Source: Burkholderia sp. HI2500
GTDB lineage: Bacteria; Pseudomonadota; Gammaproteobacteria; Burkholderiales; Burkholderiaceae
Assembly: GCF_002223055.1 (NCBI RefSeq)
Contig: NZ_NKFL01000004.1
Span: 2,094,373-2,158,372, forward strand
Length of the DNA: 64,000 bases
Direction of reading: 5' to 3'
Of this stretch, positions 35,724 to 46,352 are shown in pieces. The position numbers and the translations under genes were made by a program. The notes beneath the pieces were generated by a model. That model made no database searches. It saw only the letters and a list, made by a program, of their open reading frames with translations, and was not told where the DNA came from. The stretch's first letter is position 1; each line of letters starts with the position of its first letter.

Positions 35724-35879
35724 AGGGAGTCGGTCGGCTACAAGAACGGGGCGACCGTCGCTGCAACCTCTCGAAAAGGAACGGACGACGAGGTGACGTT
35801 TATCTTCAAACGCGACGGCCTCTGGTCGTGGAAGTTGAGCGCAGTCAATCTGCCGATCGACAAATTCGGTTCAAACTGA
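35724..35879 (+). pseudogene. Gene remnant downstream of tRNA-Ser (C-terminal fragment, possibly DUF2939)
   Basis: In one frame the sequence reads about 50 residues including VGYKNGATVAATSRKGTDDE, VTFIFKRDGLWSWKLSAVNLP and a stop at 35877-35879. The FxxRDGLWSWKL-NLP pattern resembles the end of DUF2939-type secreted proteins, recalled from memory and not verified. There is no start codon or ribosome site, and the frame dissolves towards the tRNA, so this looks like the tail of a gene whose front was lost. The rest of 35880-36027 shows no gene. Confidence 0.42.
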
Positions 35880-36027
35880 TCACCAGGAAGCGGCCCCGCC
35901 CCTGCGCAGCCGGCTCGCTTCCCTGCTTGATCCGAGCGTGCAGCACACAGCAAATCCCGAACACCCCACGCTAAAGAAGCGTATTCTCCTGACGATATCC
36001 AGGGTTTCATCACCGCGAGTCAGATCC

Positions 36028-36630
36028 ATGCGATTGAGTCCACGGTTCGCCATGATGGCTGTTGCTGCGACGATGCTGTCAGCTTGCGCGACGGCATTTT
36101 CGCCCGCGTCGATCAGCACGACCATCGCGGTGACCGCTCCCCCGCCGCTCGAAAAATCGCTGCGCGACGGCGGATCGTCGACCGACCTGTCGGTCATCGG
36201 TCAGCCCGCCTCTCCATTTCGCACGCTTCTTTCCGTTCGCGACTGCGCCGCAGGCAAATGCGCAGCGGGAATTGCCAAGCCGACGCTCGCGGTCACGGTC
36301 CAGCGCGTGTCCGAGGGACAGGCGGCGATACGGTTCTCGGTCAACGGAGAGATCGGCAGCAGCCAGACGCTGACATCGCAAGCCGGGAACGCCACGTCGG
36401 AAGTAATCATGTCGATCCCGTCCGGCGTGACACCGATCAACGATCAATTTGCCGTCGATCGGGTCGCGACGATCAAGGTTGGCGAGTTCCGCCACGTGGC
36501 CTTGCCGCATGGCATCCGTGCCTATGTCTGCGTCGCCATCCCGAACGCCAAAGGCGTGACGGATGGAAGCTGTGATTTCAACCGGGTGCAGACGACCAAG
36601 GGAGCCGAGCTCGGCATTTCAGCGCTCTGA
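36028..36630 (+). CDS. Putative lipoprotein
   Basis: A 200-residue protein beginning MRLSPRFAMMAVAATMLSACAT, a lipoprotein signal peptide with lipobox LSAC, so the mature protein should be lipid-anchored with Cys at its N-terminus. The rest is a beta-rich domain with a Cys pair (VRDCAAGKCAAG) and another (YVCVAIPNAKGVTDGSCDF) that could form disulfides in the periplasm. No family is recognised. The frame extends 30 codons upstream, but the ATG at 36028 gives the signal peptide. The local GC content is slightly lower than the neighbours. Confidence 0.72.
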   Translation: MRLSPRFAMMAVAATMLSACATAFSPASISTTIAVTAPPPLEKSLRDGGSSTDLSVIGQPASPFRTLLSVRDCAAGKCAAGIAKPTLAVTVQRVSEGQAAIRFSVNGEIGSSQTLTSQAGNATSEVIMSIPSGVTPINDQFAVDRVATIKVGEFRHVALPHGIRAYVCVAIPNAKGVTDGSCDFNRVQTTKGAELGISAL

Positions 36631-36695
36631 CCCACCCGTCATGGCGCCAACACGAACGGGTCCCGGCACTTGAGCAACGCCGGACGACACCCGCG

Positions 36696-38711
36696 TCACG
36701 GATGCCGGATGTAATCCACCAGCGCCCGCGTATATTCATCCGGCTTTCGGTCAAACAGACTCACGACGATCGCCACCGCGAACCCCGCCGGCACCCCGAA
36801 CACCCCCGAGCTGATCGGCTCGATCCCGAACCACGTACTCCCCGCGAACCCCGTCAGCTGCGTGAAGTACGGATAGGTCGACACGATGTAGTACACGCAC
36901 ACGGCGAGCCCGGTCACCATCCCCGCGATCGCGCCACGCGTCGTCGTGCGCTTCCAGAACACGCCGAGCACGAGCACTGGAAAGAAGCTCGAGGCCGCCA
37001 GCGAGAACGCGGCGCCGACGAGAAACAGGATCTTCCCGGTATTGAGCGACGCGACATACGACGCGAACAGCGCGACCCCGAGCAGCAGCACCTTCGAGAT
37101 CGTCACGCGCCGCTGGCTCGACGCATCGGGCGCGACCATGCAGTAATAGACGTCGTGCGACAGCGCGTTCGCGATCGTCAGCAACAGCCCGTCCGCGGTC
37201 GACAGCGCCGCGGCCAGCGCACCGGCCGCGATCAGCCCCGACACGACATACGGCAGCCCGGCGATCTCCGGCGCGGCCAGCACGACCATGTCCGGCTGCA
37301 TCTGGATTTCCGACCAGTGCACGATGCCGTCCCGAATCACCTCGACGACGCTGATCAGGTCGGGCTCGAAGTGATGCCATTGCGTGACCCACGCCGGCAA
37401 TTCGGCGAACGGCCGCCCGACGAGGTTCGCGAGGATCTCGTACTTGATCAGCACCGCGAGCACCGGCACGCTCAGGTAGAACAGCGCGATGAAGAACAAG
37501 GTCCACCCGACCGAGCGCCGTGCGGACGCGACCGACGTGGTCGTGTTGTAGCGCGTCAGGATGTGCGGCAGGCTCGCGGTGCCGAGCGACAGGCACAGCA
37601 GCAGCGCAAGGAAATTCCGCTCGCGCGGCTTGCGTTCGTCTTCGCTCGCGGCGGGAAACGGCTCGTGCATCGGCACGGGAGGCTCGGCACGGGCCAGCAG
37701 ATCGTCGCGCGCCTGCGTCCACGCGACGCGCGCCGCCGCCGGATCGCGCGGGAAATCGGCCAGTTCGCGCTCGCGCTGGCTGATCTCGCGCAGCGGCCCG
37801 TTGTGGCGGCGCAGGTCGGCCAGCTGGTCGGCGAGATTCCGGCGGGCGTCCGCATGGGATGCCGGCAGCCGGTCGAGCCGCGTCTGGATATCCGCGGCCT
37901 GCCGGCGGTACGTGTCGCGCACCTGCTGCTCGTCGAACGCATCGCGCACCTGCGCCTCGCGCGCCGCGACCCGCTCCATCAGCTTGCCGTAATTGAACTG
38001 CGGCACGGGGCCGAGCCCGTTCTTCATCGCGATCAGCGACACCGGAATCAGGATCGCGCTGATCAGGATGATGTACTGCGCGACCTGCGTCCACGTGACC
38101 GCGCGCATCCCGCCGAGAAACGAGCACACGAGAATGCCCGCGAGCCCGCAGAAAATCCCGATCGCGAAATCGACGCCGATGAAGCGCGTCGCGATCAGGC
38201 CGATCCCCTGGATCTGCGCGACCAGGTACACGAACGAACACAGGATCGCCGCACCGGCCGCCAGCGCGCGCACGGCTGTACTCGAAAAGCGCGTCCCGAG
38301 AAAATCGGGAATCGTGTAGCGCGCGAGCTTGCGCACATAAGGCGCGAGCAGGAACGCGACGAGGCAGAACCCGCCCGTCCAGCCCATCACGTAGGCGAGC
38401 GCATCGTAGCCTGTCGCGTAGAGCGATCCGGCCAGGCCGATGAACGATGCGGCCGACAGCCAGTCGGCCGCGGTCGCCATCCCGTTGAAGGCAGACGGCA
38501 CGCGCCGCCCGGCCACGTAGTATTCGACGAGATCGGACGTGCGCGACAGCAGCCCGATCACCGCATACACGGCGATCGGCACGAACAGGAACACGTAGCC
38601 GATCCAGACGCCGGAGCCGGTGGCCCGCTCGATCCGCCACATCAGCAGCACGAACCCGAGAAACCCCAGCGTGTAGAGCGCGTAGGCGCGGATCAGTCGG
38701 CGCGTCAGCAT
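36696..38711 (-). CDS. Sodium:solute symporter family protein (VC_2705-like)
   Basis: A 671-residue membrane protein of the SSS family, about thirteen transmembrane segments. AFNGMATAADWLSAASFIGLAG and GALAAALSTADGLLLTIANALSHD are the family motifs, the latter including Na+-site serines. An uncommon hydrophilic, charged insertion lies between membrane segments at about residues 242-366 (AAREAQVRDAFDEQQVRDTYRR and onward), with coiled-coil character. Paired with a DUF4212 protein three bases upstream, as usual for this subgroup, which is related to the ActP acetate permeases. The acs gene just upstream supports acetate or another short carboxylate as substrate. Confidence 0.9.
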   Translation of the reverse strand: MLTRRLIRAYALYTLGFLGFVLLMWRIERATGSGVWIGYVFLFVPIAVYAVIGLLSRTSDLVEYYVAGRRVPSAFNGMATAADWLSAASFIGLAGSLYATGYDALAYVMGWTGGFCLVAFLLAPYVRKLARYTIPDFLGTRFSSTAVRALAAGAAILCSFVYLVAQIQGIGLIATRFIGVDFAIGIFCGLAGILVCSFLGGMRAVTWTQVAQYIILISAILIPVSLIAMKNGLGPVPQFNYGKLMERVAAREAQVRDAFDEQQVRDTYRRQAADIQTRLDRLPASHADARRNLADQLADLRRHNGPLREISQRERELADFPRDPAAARVAWTQARDDLLARAEPPVPMHEPFPAASEDERKPRERNFLALLLCLSLGTASLPHILTRYNTTTSVASARRSVGWTLFFIALFYLSVPVLAVLIKYEILANLVGRPFAELPAWVTQWHHFEPDLISVVEVIRDGIVHWSEIQMQPDMVVLAAPEIAGLPYVVSGLIAAGALAAALSTADGLLLTIANALSHDVYYCMVAPDASSQRRVTISKVLLLGVALFASYVASLNTGKILFLVGAAFSLAASSFFPVLVLGVFWKRTTTRGAIAGMVTGLAVCVYYIVSTYPYFTQLTGFAGSTWFGIEPISSGVFGVPAGFAVAIVVSLFDRKPDEYTRALVDYIRHP

Positions 38712-38714
38712 GGA

Positions 38715-39059
38715 TCAGCGCCCACCGTTCACGTGGCCGGCGCGTGCCGCATGATCGTCGTACGCACGGCGCAGCGTGCGGTCCGCGCGTTGCATCAGCC
38801 CGATGTAGACGACGATCAGCACGAGGTACACGAGAATCGCGCCCTGTGCGCCGACGTAGAACGGCAGGCTGAACCCGGCGAAACGGATCCCGGCGAGCGC
38901 GGGCCCGAAGAACGGCACGATGAACGATACCGAAAAGCCGATCACCATCAGCACCGCGATCAGCGCGACGTTGAAGCGCCAGTAGCGTGCGTGGGCACGC
39001 GCGAGCGGCTCGGGAACGGGAGGGGGCGCGGCAGGCGCGGGACGGGTCGGAACGGTCAT
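38715..39059 (-). CDS. DUF4212 membrane protein, partner of the symporter
   Basis: A 114-residue protein with two hydrophobic segments (NVALIAVLMVIGFSVSFIVPFF and LPFYVGAQGAILVYLVLIVVYIGLM), a Pro-rich N-terminus and a charged C-terminus, matching DUF4212 small subunits that accompany VC_2705-type symporters. It lies three bases before the symporter gene. No good ribosome site precedes the ATG at 39059; an in-frame TTG at 39074 is an alternative. A strong terminator hairpin ends 13 bases before the ATG. Confidence 0.85.
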   Translation of the reverse strand: MTVPTRPAPAAPPPVPEPLARAHARYWRFNVALIAVLMVIGFSVSFIVPFFGPALAGIRFAGFSLPFYVGAQGAILVYLVLIVVYIGLMQRADRTLRRAYDDHAARAGHVNGGR

Positions 39060-39071
39060 GCCGTTATGTAA

Positions 39072-39115
39072 CAAAAAGCCCCTGCGCGGGCAATCGGGAT
39101 TGCCGCGCAGGGGCT
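39072..39115 (-). terminator. Strong terminator between acs and the DUF4212-symporter pair
   Basis: On the minus strand AGCCCCTGCGCGGCAAT pairs with ATTGCCCGCGCAGGGGCT (one bulge) across a CCCG loop, followed by TTTTTG. It terminates acs and lies just ahead of the next start codon, so it may act as an attenuator for the pair downstream. Confidence 0.82.
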
Positions 39116-39142
39116 CGTGCGCGTGATGCGCAACCGGTACGA

Positions 39143-41125
<1,983 letters not shown>

Positions 41126-41442
41126 CGACTACCCCTTGGTGAACATGAATCCTCTGCATGGCGGCGCGATCGTGCGCGCCGCGCGTCTTGGCCGGCGCAA
41201 GCGCGCCGCTGTCTCCTACCCACCACCCGCGCACGGCCCGAAGGCCGCTGCGCGATGCTGCGCCGCACCACGTCGCACGAAGGCGACCGGGCGACCCGAC
41301 AGTTTCCACGATAAGCGCTCGAACTTACCCGTCACTTACGCGGCACGGCCGTTTCGCCCTTCGGGCGGCGCCCGCGTGCAGCTTTACGCTGTAACGAGCG
41401 CGACCCTACAATCCTAACTGAACTCGCCTTCCGGATTCCAGC
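41126..41442. other. Divergent intergenic region, acs to EamA transporter
   Basis: A 317-base region without a supported gene. It contains a GCCC-TTC-GGGC hairpin at about 41357-41367 and a likely plus-strand promoter near its right end. No sigma-54 box was seen for acs. Confidence 0.55.
41383..41412 (+). promoter_or_regulatory. Candidate sigma-70 promoter of the EamA transporter
   Basis: -35 TTTACG (41383-41388), an 18-base spacer, and -10 TACAAT (41407-41412), 30 bases before the start codon. Confidence 0.5.
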
Positions 41443-42336
41443 TTGAATCGCTACGCTTTCTTTCTCGTGCTGTCGATGCTGTTCGTCGGCAGCAACGTCG
41501 GTATCGGTAAATCGATCGTCGTCTTCGTCCCCGTCGCCATCCTCGCCACGCTGCGCTTCGTGATCGCGATCGCCGTGCTGTGGCCGCTGTTCAGCCCGGT
41601 GAAAATGCGCACGGTCAAGCGCGGCGAATGGCTGAACCTGTTCCTGCAGGCGTTCTTCGGCACCTTCATGTTCACGCTGCTGATGCTGAACGGCGTGCAG
41701 CGCACGAGCGCGGTCGCGGCCGGCGTGATCACCAGCACGATCCCGGCGATCGTCGCGCTGTTCGCGTGGCTGATCCTGCGTGAAAAACCGAACGGCCGTG
41801 CGCTCGTATCGATCGCACTCGCGATCGCCGGCGTCGTGACGATCAACCTCGCGAACGGCAGCGCGGCCGGGCACGGCACGTCGTCGCTGACCGGCAACCT
41901 GCTGATCCTCGGCGCGGTGTGCTGCGAATCGATCTACGTGATCCTGTCGCGCCGCCTCACGCAGACGCTCGCGCCAATCGACATCTGCGCGTACACGCAC
42001 CTGTTCGGCCTGTGCCTGATGCTGCCGCTCGGCGCGACGGCCATGTGGCATTTCGATTACGCGAGCGTGCCGGCCGGCACCTGGGCGCTCATCGTCTGGT
42101 ATGGCCTGTCGGCCAGCATCTTCTCGTTCTGGCTGTGGATGAAAGGCATCCGGCACGTGCCGGGCAGCCTCGCCGGCGTGTTCAGCGCGGTGCTGCCGGT
42201 CGCGGCCGCCGCGTATGGCATCGCGTTCCTCGGCGAGCGCCCGACGCTCGCCCACGGCATCGCGCTCGCGTGCGTCGTCACCGGCATCGTGCTGGCCAGC
42301 CTGCGCGTGAAACGCGTGCCGGCCGCCGCCTCCTGA
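41443..42336 (+). CDS. EamA/DMT-family transporter
   Basis: A 297-residue inner-membrane protein with ten hydrophobic segments in two EamA repeats; the second repeat begins near LTGNLLILGAVCCESIYVILSRRL. It belongs to the drug/metabolite transporter superfamily, many members of which export amino acids or metabolites. The start codon is TTG at 41443 (reads NRYAFFLVLSMLFVGSN), as no ATG is available. Divergent from acs. Substrate unknown. Confidence 0.87.
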   Translation: MNRYAFFLVLSMLFVGSNVGIGKSIVVFVPVAILATLRFVIAIAVLWPLFSPVKMRTVKRGEWLNLFLQAFFGTFMFTLLMLNGVQRTSAVAAGVITSTIPAIVALFAWLILREKPNGRALVSIALAIAGVVTINLANGSAAGHGTSSLTGNLLILGAVCCESIYVILSRRLTQTLAPIDICAYTHLFGLCLMLPLGATAMWHFDYASVPAGTWALIVWYGLSASIFSFWLWMKGIRHVPGSLAGVFSAVLPVAAAAYGIAFLGERPTLAHGIALACVVTGIVLASLRVKRVPAAAS

Positions 42337-42449
42337 TCCGTCCCCGGCAGCGCCGGCGCGTCACTGCAGTCGCGCCGGCCGACGCGTTACAATAGCGCGC
42401 CTTTTCAAGATTACCCCCGATACCTGCGCACCGCGCCCGACTGTCCACC

Positions 42450-43073
42450 ATGTCTGCCCCGCATTCGCCCGGCCGCCCCGCGCGTCGCCCGCTTCGCCCG
42501 CTTCCCGCGCTGATTTTCATGAGCCGCTGGCTCCAGGTTCCGCTTTACCTCGGCCTGATCGTTGCGCAAGCCGTCTATGTGTTCCTGTTCCTGAAGGAAG
42601 TCTGGCACCTGCTGTCGCATGCGACGAGCCTCGACGAAATCAGCGTGATGCTCGCGGTGCTCGGCCTGATCGACGTGGTGATGATCTCGAACCTGCTGAT
42701 CATGGTGATCGTCGGCGGTTACGAGACGTTCGTGTCGCGCCTCGGCATCGAGGGTCACCCCGACGAGCCCGAGTGGCTCGACCACGTGAACGCGGGCGTG
42801 CTGAAGGTCAAGCTGTCGATGGCGCTGATCAGCATTTCGTCGATCCACCTGCTGAAGACGTTCATCAACCCCGACCAGCACACGATGCACGCGATCATGT
42901 GGCAGGTGATCATCCACGTGTCGTTCCTGGTGTCGGCGCTCGTGATGGCGTGGGTCGACCGCCTGACGACGCACACGCACCCGGCCCATTTCCACGAGCC
43001 GCACGCCCACGGCGCGCACGCGCCCGCGGCGAACGAGTCCCGCAAGCCGGCCGACGCAGCCGTCAACGCATAA
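42450..43073 (+). CDS. TIGR00645/UPF0114 (YqhA-like) membrane protein
   Basis: A 207-residue inner-membrane protein with about four transmembrane segments. [33 protein letters not shown] at the start and [15 protein letters not shown] followed by [21 protein letters not shown] are hallmarks of the YqhA family. The tail is His-rich ([17 protein letters not shown]), which could bind metal ions. The ATG at 42450 was kept because RPLPALIF is conserved in the family; an internal ATG lies at 42519. It sits 34 bases before fumA on the same strand, so they may share a transcript. Function unknown. Confidence 0.85.
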   Translation: MSAPHSPGRPARRPLRPLPALIFMSRWLQVPLYLGLIVAQAVYVFLFLKEVWHLLSHATSLDEISVMLAVLGLIDVVMISNLLIMVIVGGYETFVSRLGIEGHPDEPEWLDHVNAGVLKVKLSMALISISSIHLLKTFINPDQHTMHAIMWQVIIHVSFLVSALVMAWVDRLTTHTHPAHFHEPHAHGAHAPAANESRKPADAAVNA

Positions 43074-43107
43074 ACGCATTCCCCACTGTCCCCACAGAGT
43101 CTCAGCC

Positions 43108-44631
43108 ATGACCGTCATCAAACAGGAAGACCTGATCCAGAGCATCGCGGATTCGCTGCAGTACATCAGCTACTACCATCCGCTCGACTACATCCAGGCC
43201 CTCGGCCGCGCGTACGAGCTGGAAGAGAGCCCGGCCGCGAAGGACGCGATCGCGCAGATCCTCACGAACAGCCGCATGTGCGCGGAAGGCAAGCGCCCGA
43301 TCTGTCAGGACACCGGCATCGTCACGATCTTCGTGAAGGTCGGCATGGACGTGCGCTGGGACGGCGCGACGATGGGCCTCACCGACATGATCAACGAAGG
43401 CGTGCGCCGCGGTTACACGCACCCGGACAACGTGCTGCGCGCGTCGATCGTCAATCCGCCGGAAGGCGCCCGCAAGAACACGAAGGACAACACGCCGGCC
43501 GTGATCCACTACGAGATCGTGCCGGGCGACAAGGTCGACGTGCAGGTCGCGGCAAAGGGCGGCGGCTCGGAGAACAAGTCGAAGTTCGTGATGCTGAACC
43601 CGTCCGACTCGATCGTCGACTGGGTGCTGAAGACGGTCCCGACGATGGGCGCGGGCTGGTGCCCGCCCGGCATGCTGGGGATCGGCATCGGCGGCACCGC
43701 CGAAAAGGCGATGCTGATGGCGAAGGAATCGCTGATGGAGCCGATCGACATCCAGGAAATCATCGCGCGCGGCCCGAAGGACTGGGTCGAGGAACTGCGC
43801 GTCGAGCTGCACGAGAAGGTCAACGCGCTCGGCATCGGCGCGCAGGGCCTCGGCGGCCTGGCAACCGTGCTCGACGTGAAGATCATGGCGGCACCGACGC
43901 ACGCGGCATCGAAGCCGGTCGCGCTGATCCCGAACTGCGCGGCGACGCGCCATGCGCACTTCGTGCTCGACGGCTCGGGCCCGGCCAAGCTTGAAGCGCC
44001 GTCGCTCGACGCGTGGCCGAAGGTCAACTGGGAACCGAACACGGAAACCAGCAAGCGCGTCGACCTGAACACGCTGACGCCGGAAGAAGTCGCGAGCTGG
44101 ACGCCGGGCCAGACGCTGCTGCTGTCGGGCAAGATGCTCACCGGCCGCGACGCTGCGCACAAGCGCATCGCCGACATGCTCGCGAAGGGCGAGAAGCTGC
44201 CGGTCGACTTCACGAACCGCGTGATCTACTACGTCGGCCCGGTCGATCCGGTCCGCGACGAAGTGGTCGGCCCGGCAGGCCCGACGACGGCCACGCGCAT
44301 GGACAAGTTCACCGAGACGATGCTCGCCCAAACCGGGCTGATCTCGATGGTCGGCAAGGCCGAGCGCGGCCCGGTCGCGATCGACGCGATCAAGAAGCAC
44401 AAGGCGGCCTACCTGATGGCCGTCGGCGGTGCAGCTTACCTCGTGTCGAAGGCGATCCGCGGTGCGAAGGTGCTCGCGTTCGAAGACCTCGGCATGGAAG
44501 CGATCTACGAGTTCGACGTACAGGACATGCCGGTGACGGTCGCCGTCGATTCGTCGGGCACGTCGGTGCACCAGACCGGTCCGAAGGAGTGGCAAGCGAA
44601 GATCGGCAAGATCCCGGTCGCAGCCGCTTAA
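43108..44631 (+). CDS. fumA: Fumarate hydratase, class I
   Basis: Interconverts fumarate and L-malate in the TCA cycle. At 507 residues it is the oxygen-sensitive [4Fe-4S] type: CQDTGIV (first cluster Cys, about residue 70), PNCAATRH (second), and a third Cys in WCPPGMLGIGIGG. The C-terminal beta domain starts near LTGRDAAHKRI and ends with FVHQTGPKEWQAKIGKI-like sequence. It is followed by a strong terminator and then the Fur-like boxes of bfr. The iron dependence of this class fits the iron-related neighbourhood. Confidence 0.96.
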   Translation: MTVIKQEDLIQSIADSLQYISYYHPLDYIQALGRAYELEESPAAKDAIAQILTNSRMCAEGKRPICQDTGIVTIFVKVGMDVRWDGATMGLTDMINEGVRRGYTHPDNVLRASIVNPPEGARKNTKDNTPAVIHYEIVPGDKVDVQVAAKGGGSENKSKFVMLNPSDSIVDWVLKTVPTMGAGWCPPGMLGIGIGGTAEKAMLMAKESLMEPIDIQEIIARGPKDWVEELRVELHEKVNALGIGAQGLGGLATVLDVKIMAAPTHAASKPVALIPNCAATRHAHFVLDGSGPAKLEAPSLDAWPKVNWEPNTETSKRVDLNTLTPEEVASWTPGQTLLLSGKMLTGRDAAHKRIADMLAKGEKLPVDFTNRVIYYVGPVDPVRDEVVGPAGPTTATRMDKFTETMLAQTGLISMVGKAERGPVAIDAIKKHKAAYLMAVGGAAYLVSKAIRGAKVLAFEDLGMEAIYEFDVQDMPVTVAVDSSGTSVHQTGPKEWQAKIGKIPVAAA

Positions 44632-44646
44632 GCGCGATCGAACGAA

Positions 44647-44672
44647 AGGCCGGACGCGAGTCCGGCCTTTTT
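44647..44672 (+). terminator. Rho-independent terminator of fumA
   Basis: AGGCCGGAC, loop GCGA, GTCCGGCCT, then TTTT, 15 bases after the fumA stop. The nine-base arms are perfect. Confidence 0.92.
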
Positions 44673-44673
44673 A

Positions 44674-44727
44674 CTTCTCATTCTCATTATTGTGTGTGGC
44701 CGGTTGTTCGAGGCTGATTCTCATTAC
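44674..44727. promoter_or_regulatory. Fur-like boxes upstream of bfr
   Basis: Read on the minus strand, 44674-44691 is AATAATGAGAATGAGAAG, three tandem hexamers of the NAT(A/T)AT type recognised by Fur. A second partial site lies at 44714-44727 (GTAATGAGAATCAG). They lie about 100-150 bases upstream of the bfr start. Confidence 0.55.
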
Positions 44728-44825
44728 ACGCAAAAGGCAGGCCCGGCAAGGCTTCGAGGCTTGGCTTTTCTCGTTCGAGCGATTATCGTTCGGTTTCTGA
44801 AGCCCCACTGAACAAGGAACAAGCC

Positions 44826-45302
44826 ATGCAAGGCGACAAGAAAGTCATCGAATATCTGAACGCCCAGTTGAAGAATGAACTCACGGCGATCAACCAGTAC
44901 TTCCTGCATGCGCGCATGTACAAGCACTGGGGCCTCGAGAAGCTCGGCAAGCACGAGTACGACGAGTCGATCGGCGAAATGAAGCACGCCGACTGGCTGA
45001 TCGAACGCGTCTTCATGCTCGACGGCCTGCCGAACCTGCAGGATCTGCACAAGCTGCTCGTCGGCGAGGAAACCGAAGAGATCCTGAAGTGCGACCTGAA
45101 GCTCGAGCAGATCTCGCAGTCCACGTGCAAGGAAGCGATCGCCTACTGCGAATCGGTGCGTGACTACGTGTCGCGCGAGATCTTCGAAAAGATCCTCGAC
45201 GACACCGAAGAGCACATCGACTGGCTGGAAACGCAGATCGACCTGATCGGCAAGGTCGGCCTGCAGAACTACCAGCAAACGATGATGGGGTCGCCGGAGT
45301 AA
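44826..45302 (+). CDS. bfr: Bacterioferritin
   Basis: Heme-containing iron-storage protein of 158 residues that assembles into a 24-mer and mineralises ferric iron. The ferroxidase ligands are visible: Glu18 in [12 protein letters not shown], Glu51 and His54 in [12 protein letters not shown], and later Glu and His in [28 protein letters not shown]. Met52 is the conserved axial heme ligand at the dimer interface. It lies downstream of Fur-like boxes, as expected for iron control. Bfd, encoded 1 kb away, is its electron donor for iron release. Confidence 0.97.
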   Translation: MQGDKKVIEYLNAQLKNELTAINQYFLHARMYKHWGLEKLGKHEYDESIGEMKHADWLIERVFMLDGLPNLQDLHKLLVGEETEEILKCDLKLEQISQSTCKEAIAYCESVRDYVSREIFEKILDDTEEHIDWLETQIDLIGKVGLQNYQQTMMGSPE

Positions 45303-45341
45303 ACTCGCTCCACGCTTCCCGTTACCGCCCCCGGCCCGTTC

Positions 45342-46202
45342 ATGTCGACACCCTCCGTTATTCCTGCGACGGCCACGACCGTCGCGCCCATCGGCATCTT
45401 CGATTCAGGGCTGGGCGGCCTGTCGGTGCTGCGCGCCGTGCGCGCGCAGCTGCCCGACGAATCGTTCATCTACGTCGCCGATTCGCACCATGCGCCGTAT
45501 GGTCCGCGCGACGAGGCGTTCATTACGGAACGCACGCTGGCAATCGGCGAGTGGCTGGCCCGCGAAGGGGCGAAAGCGCTCGTCATCGCGTGCAACACGG
45601 CGACCGCACGTGCGATCGCCACGGTCCGCGAACACTTGTCGATGCCGCTCGTCGGCGTCGAGCCGGGCATCAAGCCCGCCGCCGCCGTGTCCGCGAGCGG
45701 CGTCGCGGGTGTACTCGCCACGCAGTCGACGCTGAACAGCCCGCGCTTCCAGGCGCTGCTCGACCGCTACGGCGCCGGCCGCCGCTTCATCTGTCAGCCC
45801 GGCCACGGGCTTGTCGAAGCCATCGAGCGCGGCGATACGAATTCGCCCGCGTTGCGCGCGTTGCTCGACAGCTACCTGCAACCGATGCTCGACGACGGCG
45901 CCGATACGCTGGTACTCGGCTGCACGCATTACCCGTTCTTCACGGAAACGATTCGTGACCTTGTGGGCGACCGCCTGACGCTCGTCGACACCAGCGACGC
46001 GATCGCGCGCCAGCTCGTGCGGGTGCTCGACGAGCGCAACCTGCGCGCACCGGCCGGCACGCGCGCAGCACCGCCCCGCTTCTGCTCGACCAGCGACGGC
46101 CGCCAGTTGCAGGTGCTCGCCTCGACGCTGCTCGGCCTCGCCGCACCGGTCGAATCCGTCACCATTTCCTCGCCGAACGCGCGCGCCTGCGCGACCGCCT
46201 GA
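45342..46202 (+). CDS. murI: Glutamate racemase
   Basis: Makes D-glutamate for peptidoglycan by cofactor-independent racemisation. The 286-residue protein has the two catalytic cysteines in VIACNTATARA and LVLGCTHYPFF and the N-terminal family signature PIGIFDSGLGGLSVLRAVRAQLP. His in the second motif and EHLSMPLVGVEPGIKPA fit too. It follows bfr by 39 bases and may be read from the same transcript. Confidence 0.95.
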   Translation: MSTPSVIPATATTVAPIGIFDSGLGGLSVLRAVRAQLPDESFIYVADSHHAPYGPRDEAFITERTLAIGEWLAREGAKALVIACNTATARAIATVREHLSMPLVGVEPGIKPAAAVSASGVAGVLATQSTLNSPRFQALLDRYGAGRRFICQPGHGLVEAIERGDTNSPALRALLDSYLQPMLDDGADTLVLGCTHYPFFTETIRDLVGDRLTLVDTSDAIARQLVRVLDERNLRAPAGTRAAPPRFCSTSDGRQLQVLASTLLGLAAPVESVTISSPNARACATA

Positions 46203-46290
46203 TACCGGCCGGCACGCCCTCTTCCGCGTGCCGTTCCACCCTCCCGACGTTTCAAGGGTCCGATGCCCTTAAAAAAAGCCTGCCCCAGGC

Positions 46291-46326
46291 TTGTCAACGT
46301 CCACAAATTTAATGATAATAATTCGC
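46291..46326 (+). promoter_or_regulatory. bfd promoter overlapped by a Fur box
   Basis: -35 TTGTCA (46291-46296), a 17-base spacer, and -10 GATAAT (46314-46319). A Fur-like site at 46308-46326 (TTTAATGATAATAATTCGC, 13 of 19 matches to the classical consensus) covers the -10, so iron-loaded Fur would block RNA polymerase. The bfd start codon is 27 bases downstream. Confidence 0.75.
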
Positions 46327-46352
46327 ATTACCGTTAGCTATCGCAACTCATC

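Noticed and set aside
35591..35974. A 127-residue frame starting inside tRNA-Ser
   Set aside because: It reads the tRNA and its terminator as protein, a frequent annotation artefact. Only the other frame (35724-35879) resembles a real gene tail.
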